27,581 bases of DNA. Source: Synergistetes bacterium JGI 0000079-D21. Lineage in GTDB: Bacteria; Synergistota; Synergistia; Synergistales; 79-D21. The position numbers and the translations under genes were made by a program. Position 1 is the first letter of the stretch. Each line of letters starts with the position of its first letter. The notes beneath the pieces are model-generated. The model saw only the letters and a list, made by a program, of their open reading frames with translations, searched no databases and was not told where the DNA came from. Of the stretch, positions 1-7,367 are shown in pieces. Location of the stretch: the NCBI GenBank assembly GCA_000402835.1, contig AQRZ01000041.1, forward strand, positions 233 to 27,813. The letters run 5' to 3'.

Positions 1-30
1 GCCGGTTTTTTCAAAGGGGAGGTGCAAACT

Positions 31-1311
31 GTGAGGGACTACCGAACGATACCGCTTTGGAAAGAAGTGACCGAGCAGCAGTGGAGGGATTGGCACTGGC
101 AGGTCGGCAACCGGATCACCACCGTAGAACAGCTGAAACAGGTCCTGCCCCTTTCAGAAGAAGAAGAACAAGTGATCAGCCAAAGCCTGAACAAGCTGAG
201 GATGGCCATCACCCCTTATTACGCATCGCTCATCAACCCGGATGATCCTCAAGATCCGATTCGGCGGCAGGCGGTCCCGACGATCCACGAAACCCATATT
301 GCCTCTTCGGACCTGGAAGACCCCTGCCACGAGGACACGGATTCTCCAGTCCCCGGATTGACGCACCGGTACCCGGACCGAGGGATCCTGATGGTCACGG
401 ACCAATGCTCGATGTACTGCCGTCACTGCACGCGCAGGAGAAAGGCTGGGGAAACCGACCGGGCCTATTCAAAAGAACAGATCGCTGCCTGCCTGGAGTA
501 CCTCAGGAAGACGCCCACCTTCAGGGATGTTCTTTTCACAGGCGGAGACCCCTTCCTCATGAGCGACGAGATGATCGACTGGATGCTTGGAGAAGTGCGC
601 AAGATCCCTCACGTCGAAATCGCCCGTTTCGGCACCCGAACTCCGGTTGTCATGCCCCAGCGCATTACGGATGACCTTTGCGCAATCCTGAAGAAATACC
701 ATCCGGTTTGGGTAAATACTCATTTCAACCACCCAAACGAGATCACGCCAGCGTCGAAAGAGGCCTGCGAGAAGCTGGCTGATGCGGGGGTTCCCCTCGG
801 AAACCAGTCCGTTCTCTTGAAGGGCGTGAACGACTGTCCTTACATCTTCCGCGAATTGAACCAGAAACTGCTCACGATCCGGGTTCGTCCCTACTATATC
901 TACCAGTGCGACCTGTCCCAGGGGATCGAGCATTTCAGGACTTCCGTGGCGAAGGGGATCGAGATCATGGAGTACCTGAGGGGGCACACCTCAGGGCTTG
1001 CCGTGCCTTATTTCATCGTTGACGGTCCAAACGGGGGCGGCAAGATCCCCGTTCTCCCGAACTATATCGTTTCCATGTCTGACAAGAGGGTGATCCTGCG
1101 AAATTATGAAGGGGTCTTCACGACCTACACGGAGCCGGAAGACAAGATCAGCCGCTGTCCCGAGAACTGTGCCGCGTTCTGCGAAAAGCAGAAGAAACTT
1201 TCCAGGGAGGGGCTCATCCCGTTGTTTGAAGGAGATCGGGTTTCCCTAGAACCCGCACATCTCGCAAGGCGGGAAAGGGCGGCAGAAAGGGGCCAGGTCA
1301 AAAAGGACTGA
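31..1311 (+). CDS. kamA: L-lysine 2,3-aminomutase (radical SAM, PLP-dependent)
   Basis: A 426-residue KamA-family enzyme that interconverts L-lysine and L-beta-lysine, the first step of anaerobic lysine fermentation. The radical SAM cluster motif CSMYCRHC supplies Cys126, Cys130 and Cys133, and the PLP lysine is Lys338 in GPNGGGK. The two aspartates that hold the substrate side-chain amine in the Clostridium subterminale enzyme are kept (Asp294 in QCDLSQG, Asp331 in IVDGPNGG); glutamate 2,3-aminomutases replace them, so lysine is the predicted substrate. I chose the GTG at 31 because GGAGGT at 18-23 lies seven bases upstream; an in-frame GTG at 22 overlaps that site. No other kam genes follow: a terminator comes directly after the stop. 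Family assignment is firm and lysine specificity is likely. Confidence 0.93.
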   Translation: MRDYRTIPLWKEVTEQQWRDWHWQVGNRITTVEQLKQVLPLSEEEEQVISQSLNKLRMAITPYYASLINPDDPQDPIRRQAVPTIHETHIASSDLEDPCHEDTDSPVPGLTHRYPDRGILMVTDQCSMYCRHCTRRRKAGETDRAYSKEQIAACLEYLRKTPTFRDVLFTGGDPFLMSDEMIDWMLGEVRKIPHVEIARFGTRTPVVMPQRITDDLCAILKKYHPVWVNTHFNHPNEITPASKEACEKLADAGVPLGNQSVLLKGVNDCPYIFRELNQKLLTIRVRPYYIYQCDLSQGIEHFRTSVAKGIEIMEYLRGHTSGLAVPYFIVDGPNGGGKIPVLPNYIVSMSDKRVILRNYEGVFTTYTEPEDKISRCPENCAAFCEKQKKLSREGLIPLFEGDRVSLEPAHLARRERAAERGQVKKD

Positions 1312-1319
1312 ACGTTGCG

Positions 1320-1351
1320 GGGGGAGGCGGCACACCGCCTCCCCCTTTTTT
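1320..1351 (+). terminator. Rho-independent terminator of kamA
   Basis: A perfect 11-bp stem (1320-1330 with 1335-1345, all G/C except one A-T pair), a CACA loop and six T residues. It starts eight bases after the kamA stop codon. Confidence 0.92.
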
Positions 1352-1418
1352 ACGCGGGATGGGTGGGATCGTGATACTCTTTGAAAAGATCCGGTGACGT
1401 TGCCAGGGAGGGGTAGCA

Positions 1419-2288
1419 TTGGAATCCAGAACGCTGTTGCAGTTCGTTCACGGCTTGCTTCGACCTGCTGCCATCCTGATTTCCTGGGGACTTTTTGACT
1501 GGCTGGGAGCAAGGGGAATCCGGCGGTTATTCGCAAAGGCCGAATCCGGACTCGAGGTGGATGGAGAAGGCCGAGGGGAGTCAAGCCTGAAACGGTTGCA
1601 GACCTTGAGAGGGATTTGCCTTCAGCTTTTCCGGTGGATCCTTGCTGCAATCGCAGGGCTGACCCTTCTCGGAAGTCTCGGCGTGGATGTGCGGTCGATC
1701 CTGACCGGGCTTGGCATCGCCGGACTGGCGATCTCCCTCGCCGCGCAGAACATCATCCGGGATTTTCTGAACGGGATCTTCATTTTTTTCGAAGACCAGT
1801 TTGCCGTTGGGGATGTCGTGAAAATCGATGGCATCTCCGGGGTGGTCGAGATGTTCACCCTGAGGATAACTCGCCTGCGGACGCTGGACGGTGAACTCGT
1901 GACGATCCCGAACGGGAGCATTGCCACGGTGCTGAATTTTACCAAGAAATGGTCAAGGGCCCGTGTCGAAGTGGGTGTAGATTACGGTACCGATATCCCG
2001 GCGGCGCTTGCAGTGATGGAGCGTGTTGCAAAGGATCTAACCGCAGAAATGCCCGGCAAAATCATTGAGGCTCCCGCAGTGATGGAGGGCATCCTGGCGT
2101 TCGAAGCCAGCGCGATGACCCTCCGGGTCCTGTTGAAGACAGTCCCAGGTGCGCAATGGGAAGTTGCGGCAGCTTACCGGCTTCGACTGAAGAAAGCCTT
2201 TGACGAAGCGGGCATCTCGATCTCTTTCCCGCAGCTGGACGTTCACTTGAGGAAATCGCCCAACCCTGCCTTAAAAAGAATGGCATAG
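1419..2288 (+). CDS. Small-conductance mechanosensitive channel (MscS family)
   Basis: A 289-residue inner-membrane channel of the short MscS type, expected to release solutes on hypo-osmotic shock. Three hydrophobic segments are visible: about residues 6-29, 65-90 and 95-125. The third is the Gly/Ala-rich pore helix (LTGLGIAGLAISLAAQNIIRD) running into the conserved beta domain (DQFAVGDVVKI, LRTLDGELVTIPNG). The start is a TTG at 1419 with AGGGAGGGG at 1405-1413 upstream. The length matches the YkuT/YnaI-like minimal MscS proteins. It sits alone after the kamA terminator, and its last 46 bases overlap the 3' end of the convergent gene. Which osmolyte or lipid state gates it cannot be read from the sequence. 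Confidence 0.9.
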   Translation: MESRTLLQFVHGLLRPAAILISWGLFDWLGARGIRRLFAKAESGLEVDGEGRGESSLKRLQTLRGICLQLFRWILAAIAGLTLLGSLGVDVRSILTGLGIAGLAISLAAQNIIRDFLNGIFIFFEDQFAVGDVVKIDGISGVVEMFTLRITRLRTLDGELVTIPNGSIATVLNFTKKWSRARVEVGVDYGTDIPAALAVMERVAKDLTAEMPGKIIEAPAVMEGILAFEASAMTLRVLLKTVPGAQWEVAAAYRLRLKKAFDEAGISISFPQLDVHLRKSPNPALKRMA

Positions 2289-3892
2289 GGGATCGGGCGC
2301 TCCGTCCCCCCGGAAGGGCTGGTGACAAGCGCTCCCTTCCACCAGAGAGCCGAAGAACCACCTCCGTCGAGGTTGAGCACTTCAGTGAGGCCAAGAGAGA
2401 GGGCGAACCCCGCCGCTTCTTCCAGGGTTAGGCCCAGGCTGTGAGAGGGGTTGCGCCCGTCGACGACGATCCACCACAAGGAAGAGCCATCCCAGCCCAC
2501 CAAGGACCTGGGATGTTTTTCCAGGCGTGTTTCCTCTCTGAACGATTCGGCCGCACCGTTGACGAGCCCGTTTCGGACGATCGCAGGCCCGGCCTGGATC
2601 ACCAGCGGCATTCCCCCGAAACGGGGGTCGCTCCAGAGGACCCGGAGGCGAAGCCTGCTCCCCGGCGCAATGCGCGGAAACTGCGTGGATCTCGTGGATT
2701 CCACGAGGAATCCGTTGATGGGCGGAACCGAGAGGTTCCCCTCCAGTTGGACGCTGACGGGGATACCCCTAACATCTTCCGATTTCGGACCTGCTGGATC
2801 CTGAAAGGGAAGGCCTTCAAAGAAAAGCGATACCTCTCCGTTTCGCGGAGGCTCATTGAGGCGGTCCACGCGGAAAGAGTGTTCTTCCGTTTCTGCCTGC
2901 AGGACAACGGAGCCGTTCCCGAAAACCGGCGGGTGACCGGGAGACAGCCCGATCGCAGAGCGGTCTCCATAGGATTGGTGGAGCGGAATGCCGCCCACCA
3001 CGAGAGTCCCCACGGGAACCGAACCCGAAAAGAAGCCGCCGTTGATTCCTCCTTCCGCTTCGAAAGCCTGGGCCAATTCGGAAAGGGCTGCACGAGGCTT
3101 GCCGATTTCCGACGCAAGCCGGACTTCGGCCCGGATCCCGTCCCGCCCAATCAACGCTGCCCAGAAAAGCGGAGGCGCGTGGGGGGCAAAAGGGGAGGGA
3201 GCCATGTGCATCCCCGAAACCCGGGGGAGGGCCGCAAAAGCCTTTGCGCAGTCCAGGAAAGAGGGGAAAGGACCCACGAGCAGGTCAACCCCCCTTTCGG
3301 GGTTCCTTCGGAGCGCAGCTGGCCAGCCAGCCTCGCCGAGAAGACCGAGTTTGGCCAACCCGGCAGGTTCCTCGAGTCCTTCTTCGAGCCTCACTTCCCA
3401 GGCATCGGATTCCGCCGCGATGCCCTCCTTGTGCAGGCGCAGTTCGAGGGAGCCGCTCTGAAGGGAGAAATCCCAATTCATCGAAGAACGGCATTCCCTT
3501 ACCCATTCCAGGAAAAGCGGGAGATCCTCGGGGGTTACCCTTTCCCCAGGCAATTCGAGGAAGGGTTCGGGCGGCCGCGGGCGGATCCCGGAAGAAAGGA
3601 GCCCAACCGGGTCCGAGCCGAAAATACGCTGCAGGACCCCAAGAACATTCCCCCATCCCAAAAGGTCATAGGCGGCCTTCAAGGCTTCTCCTCGGGTTTC
3701 GCCAAAAACGGCCGGTTCCCGAATCAGCGGAGTTCCTTCCCTGGCGGTATCCGAGATCAGCCTCGGGAGAACGGACGAATTCCCGCCCTGGAGGAAGGAC
3801 GTGGAGGCTCCAGCCTGTAGAGGTTGAAGAAACGGCAAAAGAGCGAAAAGCAGGGTGAGGCAGAAAGTGAAGCGTGGGTTTCTTCTCTTCAT
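2243..3892 (-). CDS. Secreted phosphodiester glycosidase (NAGPA-like) domain protein
   Basis: A 549-residue exported protein. The N-terminus (MKRRNPRFTFCLTLLFALLP, cleaved near QAGA) is a typical signal peptide. The C-terminal half carries the phosphodiester-glycosidase (NAGPA/DUF2233) signatures: GGINGGFF, then VDGRNPSHSLGLTLEEAAGF, and NLDGGGSSALWW near the end. The family includes the lysosomal uncovering enzyme; bacterial members are thought to cleave sugar phosphodiesters or process envelope glycans, so the substrate here is unknown. The middle contains a possible SPOR-like stretch (VGPFPSFLDCAKAFAAL), not proven. I chose the ATG at 3892 because it opens the signal peptide and has GAGG eight bases upstream; a longer reading frame to 4060 is an artefact crossing the tRNA-Ala gene. 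It overlaps the 3' end of the MscS gene. Confidence 0.78.
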   Translation of the reverse strand: MKRRNPRFTFCLTLLFALLPFLQPLQAGASTSFLQGGNSSVLPRLISDTAREGTPLIREPAVFGETRGEALKAAYDLLGWGNVLGVLQRIFGSDPVGLLSSGIRPRPPEPFLELPGERVTPEDLPLFLEWVRECRSSMNWDFSLQSGSLELRLHKEGIAAESDAWEVRLEEGLEEPAGLAKLGLLGEAGWPAALRRNPERGVDLLVGPFPSFLDCAKAFAALPRVSGMHMAPSPFAPHAPPLFWAALIGRDGIRAEVRLASEIGKPRAALSELAQAFEAEGGINGGFFSGSVPVGTLVVGGIPLHQSYGDRSAIGLSPGHPPVFGNGSVVLQAETEEHSFRVDRLNEPPRNGEVSLFFEGLPFQDPAGPKSEDVRGIPVSVQLEGNLSVPPINGFLVESTRSTQFPRIAPGSRLRLRVLWSDPRFGGMPLVIQAGPAIVRNGLVNGAAESFREETRLEKHPRSLVGWDGSSLWWIVVDGRNPSHSLGLTLEEAAGFALSLGLTEVLNLDGGGSSALWWKGALVTSPSGGTERPIPYAILFKAGLGDFLK

Positions 3893-3942
3893 GGCGTCAT
3901 CCTCGCATGAACACGCGGGTGAGGCAATGGGCAATTCTCTTG

Positions 3943-3971
3943 TTGACAGCCACAGACCTGCTTCGTATAAT
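3943..3971 (+). promoter_or_regulatory. Consensus sigma-70 promoter of tRNA-Ala
   Basis: TTGACA at 3943-3948 and TATAAT at 3966-3971, separated by exactly 17 bases: a full-consensus promoter. Transcription should start about 8-10 bases before the tRNA. It lies between the tRNA and the divergent secreted-protein gene. Confidence 0.92.
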
Positions 3972-3987
3972 GAAGCCCGTTCGTTTC

Positions 3988-4062
3988 GGGGGTGTAGCGC
4001 AGCGGGAGCGCACCTGCATGGCATGCAGGGGGCCAGGGGTTCGAATCCCCTCACCTCCACCA
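3988..4062 (+). tRNA. tRNA-Ala (anticodon GGC)
   Basis: A complete cloverleaf of 75 nt with an encoded CCA at 4060-4062. The acceptor stem GGGGGTG/CACCTCC contains the G3:U70 wobble pair that identifies alanine tRNAs. The D stem is GCGC/GCGC, the anticodon stem CCTGC/GCAGG with loop ATGGCAT (anticodon GGC), and the T arm AGGGG-TTCGAAT-CCCCT. It reads alanine codons GCC and GCU. Confidence 0.97.
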
Positions 4063-4070
4063 GGAAATAC

Positions 4071-4103
4071 AGGCCTGTCCGGAAGGAGAGGCCTTTTTCT
4101 TTT
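4071..4103 (+). terminator. Terminator after tRNA-Ala
   Basis: Short inverted repeat AGGCC (4071-4075) with GGCCT (4090-4094), followed by a T-rich run (TTTTTCTTTTT). It separates the tRNA from rlmN, though read-through into rlmN is possible because no separate rlmN promoter is obvious. Confidence 0.6.
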
Positions 4104-4138
4104 TCCTTCAGCCGGATGAACGAGAGCGAGGAGTTTGC

Positions 4139-5197
4139 ATGCGGTTCCCCTTGGACCTAGGTTACGAAGAATGGCAAAACCTTTGCACGGAAGAGTGGGG
4201 AGAGCCCCGATTCAGGGCCGAACAGATTTGTCATTGGCTTTACTCGAAGCGAACCTTTGCCTTCGGGGAAATGACGAATCTTTCACTGGCCCTGAGGAAA
4301 AAGGCCGAGGAGACCTTTGGCGAGGCTTTGCCCAAGGAAATCAGGCGGGTCGTTTCCAGGCGGGATGGAACGGAAAAGATCCTTTGGGCCCTGCAAGACG
4401 GGGAACGGATCGAATCGGTCCTGCTGAAACAGGAAGGACGATTGACCGCCTGCGTCTCGACCCAGGTCGGTTGCCCGCTAAAGTGCTCCTTTTGCGCTAC
4501 CGGCCAGTCGGGGTTTGTCCGCAACCTGTCCTGCGGAGAAATCGTCGGTCAGTTCATGGCCACGGAGAAACTGCTGGGGATGCCGATCGACAACCTGGTC
4601 TTCATGGGTATGGGGGAGCCCTTTCTGAATTTCGAAAACTTCCTGAAAGCGGTCGGCATCCTGAAACACCCGAAGATGCGGAACCTCGGTTCCCGCAGGA
4701 TGACCGTGTCGACGGCGGGGATCGTGCCGGGCATCCTCGCTTTGGCGGAGGCGAACCCCGGGATCCGGCTTGCGGTGTCCCTTCATGCCCCGGACGATGA
4801 CTTGCGGAGCCGTCTGATGCCCGTCAACGAACGGTATCCGATCGAACAACTCCTGTCCGCGGTCCGGGTTTACCAGGAAAGAACGAAGGACCGCGTTTCG
4901 ATCGAGTACATGCTGATCGGCGGACTGAACGACACCCAAAATCACGCGAAGGCCCTTGCGGAACGGCTCAGGGGTTTGAAAAGCTTCGTGAACCTGATTC
5001 CCTGGAACCGCACCTGCCAATCGTTCAAAAAGGCCTCACCCGAAGCGATCGAGAATTTCCGCCACGTGCTCTTGTCCAGGGGGATCGAGACAGAGGTCAG
5101 GCGAGAGCGTGGCGAGGATATCGATGCCGCCTGTGGTCAGCTGAGGAGAAAAGAAGAAGGGCGGAACCGTCATTGGGATGGCCCCGCCCGGGAATAA
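4139..5197 (+). CDS. rlmN: 23S rRNA A2503 / tRNA A37 C2-methyltransferase RlmN
   Basis: A 352-residue radical SAM methyltransferase that methylates C2 of A2503 in 23S rRNA and, in characterised homologues, A37 of some tRNAs. The 4Fe-4S motif CPLKCSFC gives Cys112, Cys116 and Cys119. The cysteine that carries the methyl group is Cys332 in IDAACGQL, and Cys105 (ACVSTQVGC) is the equally conserved upstream cysteine. GMGEPFLNFENF and SLHAPDDDLRSRLMPVN are family signatures. The start ATG at 4139 follows a GAGGAG site ending at 4133. The last 12 or so residues are a basic/polar tail beyond the conserved end. Cys332 speaks for RlmN/Cfr chemistry, and the housekeeping context favours RlmN over the resistance enzyme Cfr. 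Confidence 0.95.
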   Translation: MRFPLDLGYEEWQNLCTEEWGEPRFRAEQICHWLYSKRTFAFGEMTNLSLALRKKAEETFGEALPKEIRRVVSRRDGTEKILWALQDGERIESVLLKQEGRLTACVSTQVGCPLKCSFCATGQSGFVRNLSCGEIVGQFMATEKLLGMPIDNLVFMGMGEPFLNFENFLKAVGILKHPKMRNLGSRRMTVSTAGIVPGILALAEANPGIRLAVSLHAPDDDLRSRLMPVNERYPIEQLLSAVRVYQERTKDRVSIEYMLIGGLNDTQNHAKALAERLRGLKSFVNLIPWNRTCQSFKKASPEAIENFRHVLLSRGIETEVRRERGEDIDAACGQLRRKEEGRNRHWDGPARE

Positions 5198-5224
5198 TCG
5201 TATGGATGATTGGCGGGAACGTTC

Positions 5225-5425
5225 CTAGAGCGGGGTCACCTCGACGGCCTGCGGGCCCTTTGCTCCTTCCACGACCTTGAAGGAAACCCGCTGATTTTCT
5301 TCAAGGGTCTTGAAGCCGTTCATCTGGATCCCTGAATAGTGGACGAAAACATCTCCGCCGCTGTCTCTGGTGATAAAGCCATACCCCTTCGTTCCGTTGA
5401 ACCACTTGACGACTCCCTGCTCCAT
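5225..5425 (-). CDS. Cold-shock domain protein (CspA family)
   Basis: A 66-residue single cold-shock domain, an OB-fold that binds single-stranded RNA/DNA and melts mRNA structure. The RNP1-like motif KGYGFI and the RNP2-like motif VFVHY are both present; the N-terminus [16 protein letters not shown] and the C-terminus [11 protein letters not shown] are typical. The ATG at 5425 has AGGAGGT eight bases upstream; an upstream in-frame extension of eight residues would cover that ribosome site and is rejected. The gene is monocistronic, convergent with rlmN (27-base gap), and preceded by about 75 bases of leader with a hairpin. Whether expression is cold-induced cannot be told. Confidence 0.93.
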   Translation of the reverse strand: MEQGVVKWFNGTKGYGFITRDSGGDVFVHYSGIQMNGFKTLEENQRVSFKVVEGAKGPQAVEVTPL

Positions 5426-5468
5426 AAAGCCTGACCTCCTGCGGACCAACGCGGTCCTTCCAGAATTT

Positions 5469-5500
5469 TACGGCATCGGCCTGACGCTCCGGATGCCGTA
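5469..5500 (-). other. Hairpin in the leader of the cold-shock gene
   Basis: A perfect 9-bp inverted repeat (TACGGCATC at 5469-5477, GATGCCGTA at 5492-5500) with a 14-base loop. It is not followed by a T run in either direction, so it is not a terminator. It would lie at the very 5' end of the cold-shock mRNA if transcription starts from the promoter proposed at 5505-5533. Confidence 0.55.
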
Positions 5501-5504
5501 AATG

Positions 5505-5533
5505 ATTTTGTCCCAAGCCTGCTTTAACGTCAA
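5505..5533 (-). promoter_or_regulatory. Probable promoter of the cold-shock gene
   Basis: On the minus strand TTGACG (5528-5533) and CAAAAT (5505-5510) are 17 bases apart. The -35 matches consensus at five of six positions, the -10 at four of six. Confidence 0.5.
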
Positions 5534-5594
5534 GAGAGAGAAGAAGAAAGATCGCTCGAGAAACCAAGCAGATTGTCCGAAAAAAACACCACGC

Positions 5595-5630
5595 GAAAAA
5601 GAAAGGGAGCCTTCCTGGCTGGAGGCTCCC
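5595..5630 (-). terminator. Terminator of the tRNA-Gln/tRNA-Glu transcript
   Basis: On the minus strand GGGAGCCT, a 10-base loop and AGGCTCCC form an 8-bp stem (5623-5630 with 5605-5612), followed by TTTCTTTTT. It lies 13 bases beyond the 3' end of tRNA-Glu. Confidence 0.85.
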
Positions 5631-5642
5631 CGATCTGAAAAC

Positions 5643-5718
5643 TGGCAGTCCCAAGGGGATTCGAACCCCTGTTCCCGGGCTGAGAACCCGGTGTCCTGGG
5701 CCACTGGACGATGGGACC
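5643..5718 (-). tRNA. tRNA-Glu (anticodon CTC)
   Basis: A 76-nt tRNA with encoded CCA (5643-5645). The acceptor stem is GGTCCCA/TGGGACT with a G-U first pair, the anticodon stem CCGGG/CCCGG with loop TTCTCAG (anticodon CTC), and the T arm GGGGTTCGAATCCCC. It reads GAG. It is second in a two-tRNA transcript, 16 bases after tRNA-Gln. Confidence 0.96.
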
Positions 5719-5734
5719 TCAAAAGAACTCAAGG

Positions 5735-5808
5735 TGGCTGGGGAACGTGGATTCGAACCACGATCGGCTGATCCAGAGTCAGCTGTCCTGCCATTAGACG
5801 ATTCCCCA
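5735..5808 (-). tRNA. tRNA-Gln (anticodon CTG)
   Basis: A 74-nt tRNA with encoded CCA (5735-5737). The acceptor stem is TGGGGAA/TTCCCCA (U1-A72, as usual in glutamine tRNAs), the anticodon stem GCTGA/TCAGC with loop CTCTGGA (anticodon CTG), and the T arm CGTGGTTCGAATCCACG. It reads CAG. It is first in the pair; upstream a TATTAT box occurs near 5846-5851 but no convincing -35 at normal spacing. Confidence 0.96.
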
Positions 5809-6004
5809 ATGCTCAACTCGCTGAAACTCCCGGGCGAGCGGGCATAATACTACCATGGCCTTCCTGAACGTGCAACCCCCGGGGTTCCTTTTGCCGGAAT
5901 GGCAAAAAGGCCGCAGGAAGCGGGCGTGGCGAGGCTGAGTCTTGATAATTCCTCCCGACATGGTAACGTATAGGGCGTGATTGTAGAAGGAGGTGCTTTT
6001 CAGG

Positions 6005-7276
6005 ATGATCAAGGTCGAAGGTGCCGGCTATCGGGAAGTATTGAGGAAGAGGCCCTTGAACGTCCAGGCCCTGTACGGCGAGGAACCGGTGGGGTTGGTC
6101 AGCGGCCGCGACGTCGCCGAAGCGGCGAAAAAGATCGGAGCGATCGTCCTTGCTGCAAACGTACGCAACCCGCTGACGATCAAGGGGCTCCTGAGGGCCG
6201 CGAAAAAGACGAATTCGGTGGTCCTGCTCGAGCTGGCGAAATCGGAGTCTACGTATTGCGGCTGCAATTTCGACAACGTGCCGGACTATGCAATCCGATA
6301 TTCTGCCGAGCTCGGGCACGGAGTTTTTTTCGGACTCCACGTCGACCATTACGGGATCAAATCGAAGGAAGACCTGCTGAAGTCCATTTCCCACCTGAGG
6401 AAAATCATCGAGCGAGGCTGGACTTCCGTCGCCGTTGACGCCTCCCACAACCCGGATTGGGAAAACCTTTGCTTTACGCGGGATGTTGCCATGCACGTCC
6501 CCCCCTACCTCGGGCTTGAGGTTGAAGTGGGCGAGATCAAGGGCAAGGGGGAGCTATCCACGGTCGAAGAGGCGCTTTTCTTCGTGGGCGGCCTGAATGC
6601 CTGGGGGATCTTCCCCGATTACCTGGCAATTTCGAACGGTAGCCTTCATGGGACCTATGACAAGGCAGCAGGAGTGGAGGAAGGGATTGATCTCCAGAGG
6701 ACCCTGGAAATCGCCCAGGCGATCCGTCCGTATGGGGTTTCGATTGCCCAACACGGCATTTCTGGCACTCCCTTCGAAAAAGTCGGACATTTTGCGGATG
6801 CGGGGATCAACAAGGGGAACGTCGGGACCCTTTGGCAGAACATCGTGTTCGGCTTGAAAATGGAGCCGCAGACGGGGAATGCGGTAATCGAGGGAGATTC
6901 CTTCATCAAGGAAAAGGACCGCGGCGTTACGGAGGCCCTGTGGCGGGAGATTGTGGCTTGGGCGGACGATCAAGGAATTAGCAGGAAGGGCGGAGATTAC
7001 AAGAAGGCGAACAAGCCTTTTCATGAGCAGGTCATGGCGCTTCCCGAACCCATCCAGGATCGAATCGTCGCCGAGACGGAAGAATGGGCGACGCGCTACA
7101 TCAAGGCATTCAGGGCCGAGGGATTGGCAGAAGTCCTCTTGGAAACGGTTTCCAGGCGTGCGGACGAGAACGCAGCGCCGGAAAGGGCGATCCTGAACCC
7201 AAGGAGCGAATTTACGCGCGAAAAAGCCCTTGCGCTTTCCAGGAAGGAAAACAAAAAGGGAGACTTCAGCGACTAA
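6005..7276 (+). CDS. Class II fructose-bisphosphate aldolase-like protein, long form
   Basis: A 423-residue TIM-barrel protein of the class II (zinc) aldolase family. Recognisable elements in order: LHVDHYGIK (Asp114, His115: catalytic acid and zinc ligand), VAVDASHNPDWEN (loop), EVEVGEIKG (residues 172-180), NGSLHGTYDK (His215) and AQHGISGTP (His250), followed by INKGNVGT. The family normally runs 280-360 residues; here about 110 extra residues follow the barrel, rich in charged helices. The likely reaction is aldol cleavage of a ketose bisphosphate, but the divergent loops leave the substrate open. I chose the ATG at 6005 because AAGGAGGT at 5987-5994 lies ten bases before it; a GTG at 5993 overlaps that site. 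It is followed by a terminator and then rnj. Confidence 0.72.
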   Translation: MIKVEGAGYREVLRKRPLNVQALYGEEPVGLVSGRDVAEAAKKIGAIVLAANVRNPLTIKGLLRAAKKTNSVVLLELAKSESTYCGCNFDNVPDYAIRYSAELGHGVFFGLHVDHYGIKSKEDLLKSISHLRKIIERGWTSVAVDASHNPDWENLCFTRDVAMHVPPYLGLEVEVGEIKGKGELSTVEEALFFVGGLNAWGIFPDYLAISNGSLHGTYDKAAGVEEGIDLQRTLEIAQAIRPYGVSIAQHGISGTPFEKVGHFADAGINKGNVGTLWQNIVFGLKMEPQTGNAVIEGDSFIKEKDRGVTEALWREIVAWADDQGISRKGGDYKKANKPFHEQVMALPEPIQDRIVAETEEWATRYIKAFRAEGLAEVLLETVSRRADENAAPERAILNPRSEFTREKALALSRKENKKGDFSD

Positions 7277-7308
7277 GGGTCCCATCGGGAAATCGTTGCA
7301 GCTTTTAG

Positions 7309-7334
7309 GGGGTGGCTAGTCCACCCCTCGTTTT
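7309..7334 (+). terminator. Terminator after the aldolase-like gene
   Basis: A 7-bp stem GGGGTGG (7309-7315) / CCACCCC (7321-7327) with loop CTAGT, followed by TCGTTTT and, a little later, another T run. Confidence 0.7.
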
Positions 7335-7367
7335 CTGGTGTTTTTTGACGGATAGGGGCGTGATGGG

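Noticed and set aside
22..30. GTG at 22 as the kamA start
   Set aside because: It lies within the GGAGGTG ribosome site; the GTG at 31 has proper spacing and fits the family N-terminus.
2441..3820. 459-residue plus-strand reading frame
   Set aside because: Fully antisense to the glycosidase-like gene, rich in Arg/Pro/Gly, with no domain or ribosome site; a shadow of GC-rich coding sequence.
3893..4060. N-terminal extension of the secreted glycosidase-like protein
   Set aside because: The extension (EVRGFEPLAPCMPC...) is the antisense reading of tRNA-Ala, a familiar annotation artefact; the signal peptide starts at 3892.
5301..5816. 171-residue minus-strand reading frame across both tRNAs and the cold-shock gene
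   Set aside because: It reads through tRNA-Gln and tRNA-Glu (NGRTADSGSADRGSNPRS pattern) and overlaps the real cold-shock gene in another frame.
5887..5910. Inverted repeat CCTTTTGCC/GGCAAAAAGG as a terminator
   Set aside because: One arm has an extra base and no T run follows on either strand; nothing upstream on the plus strand needs terminating.
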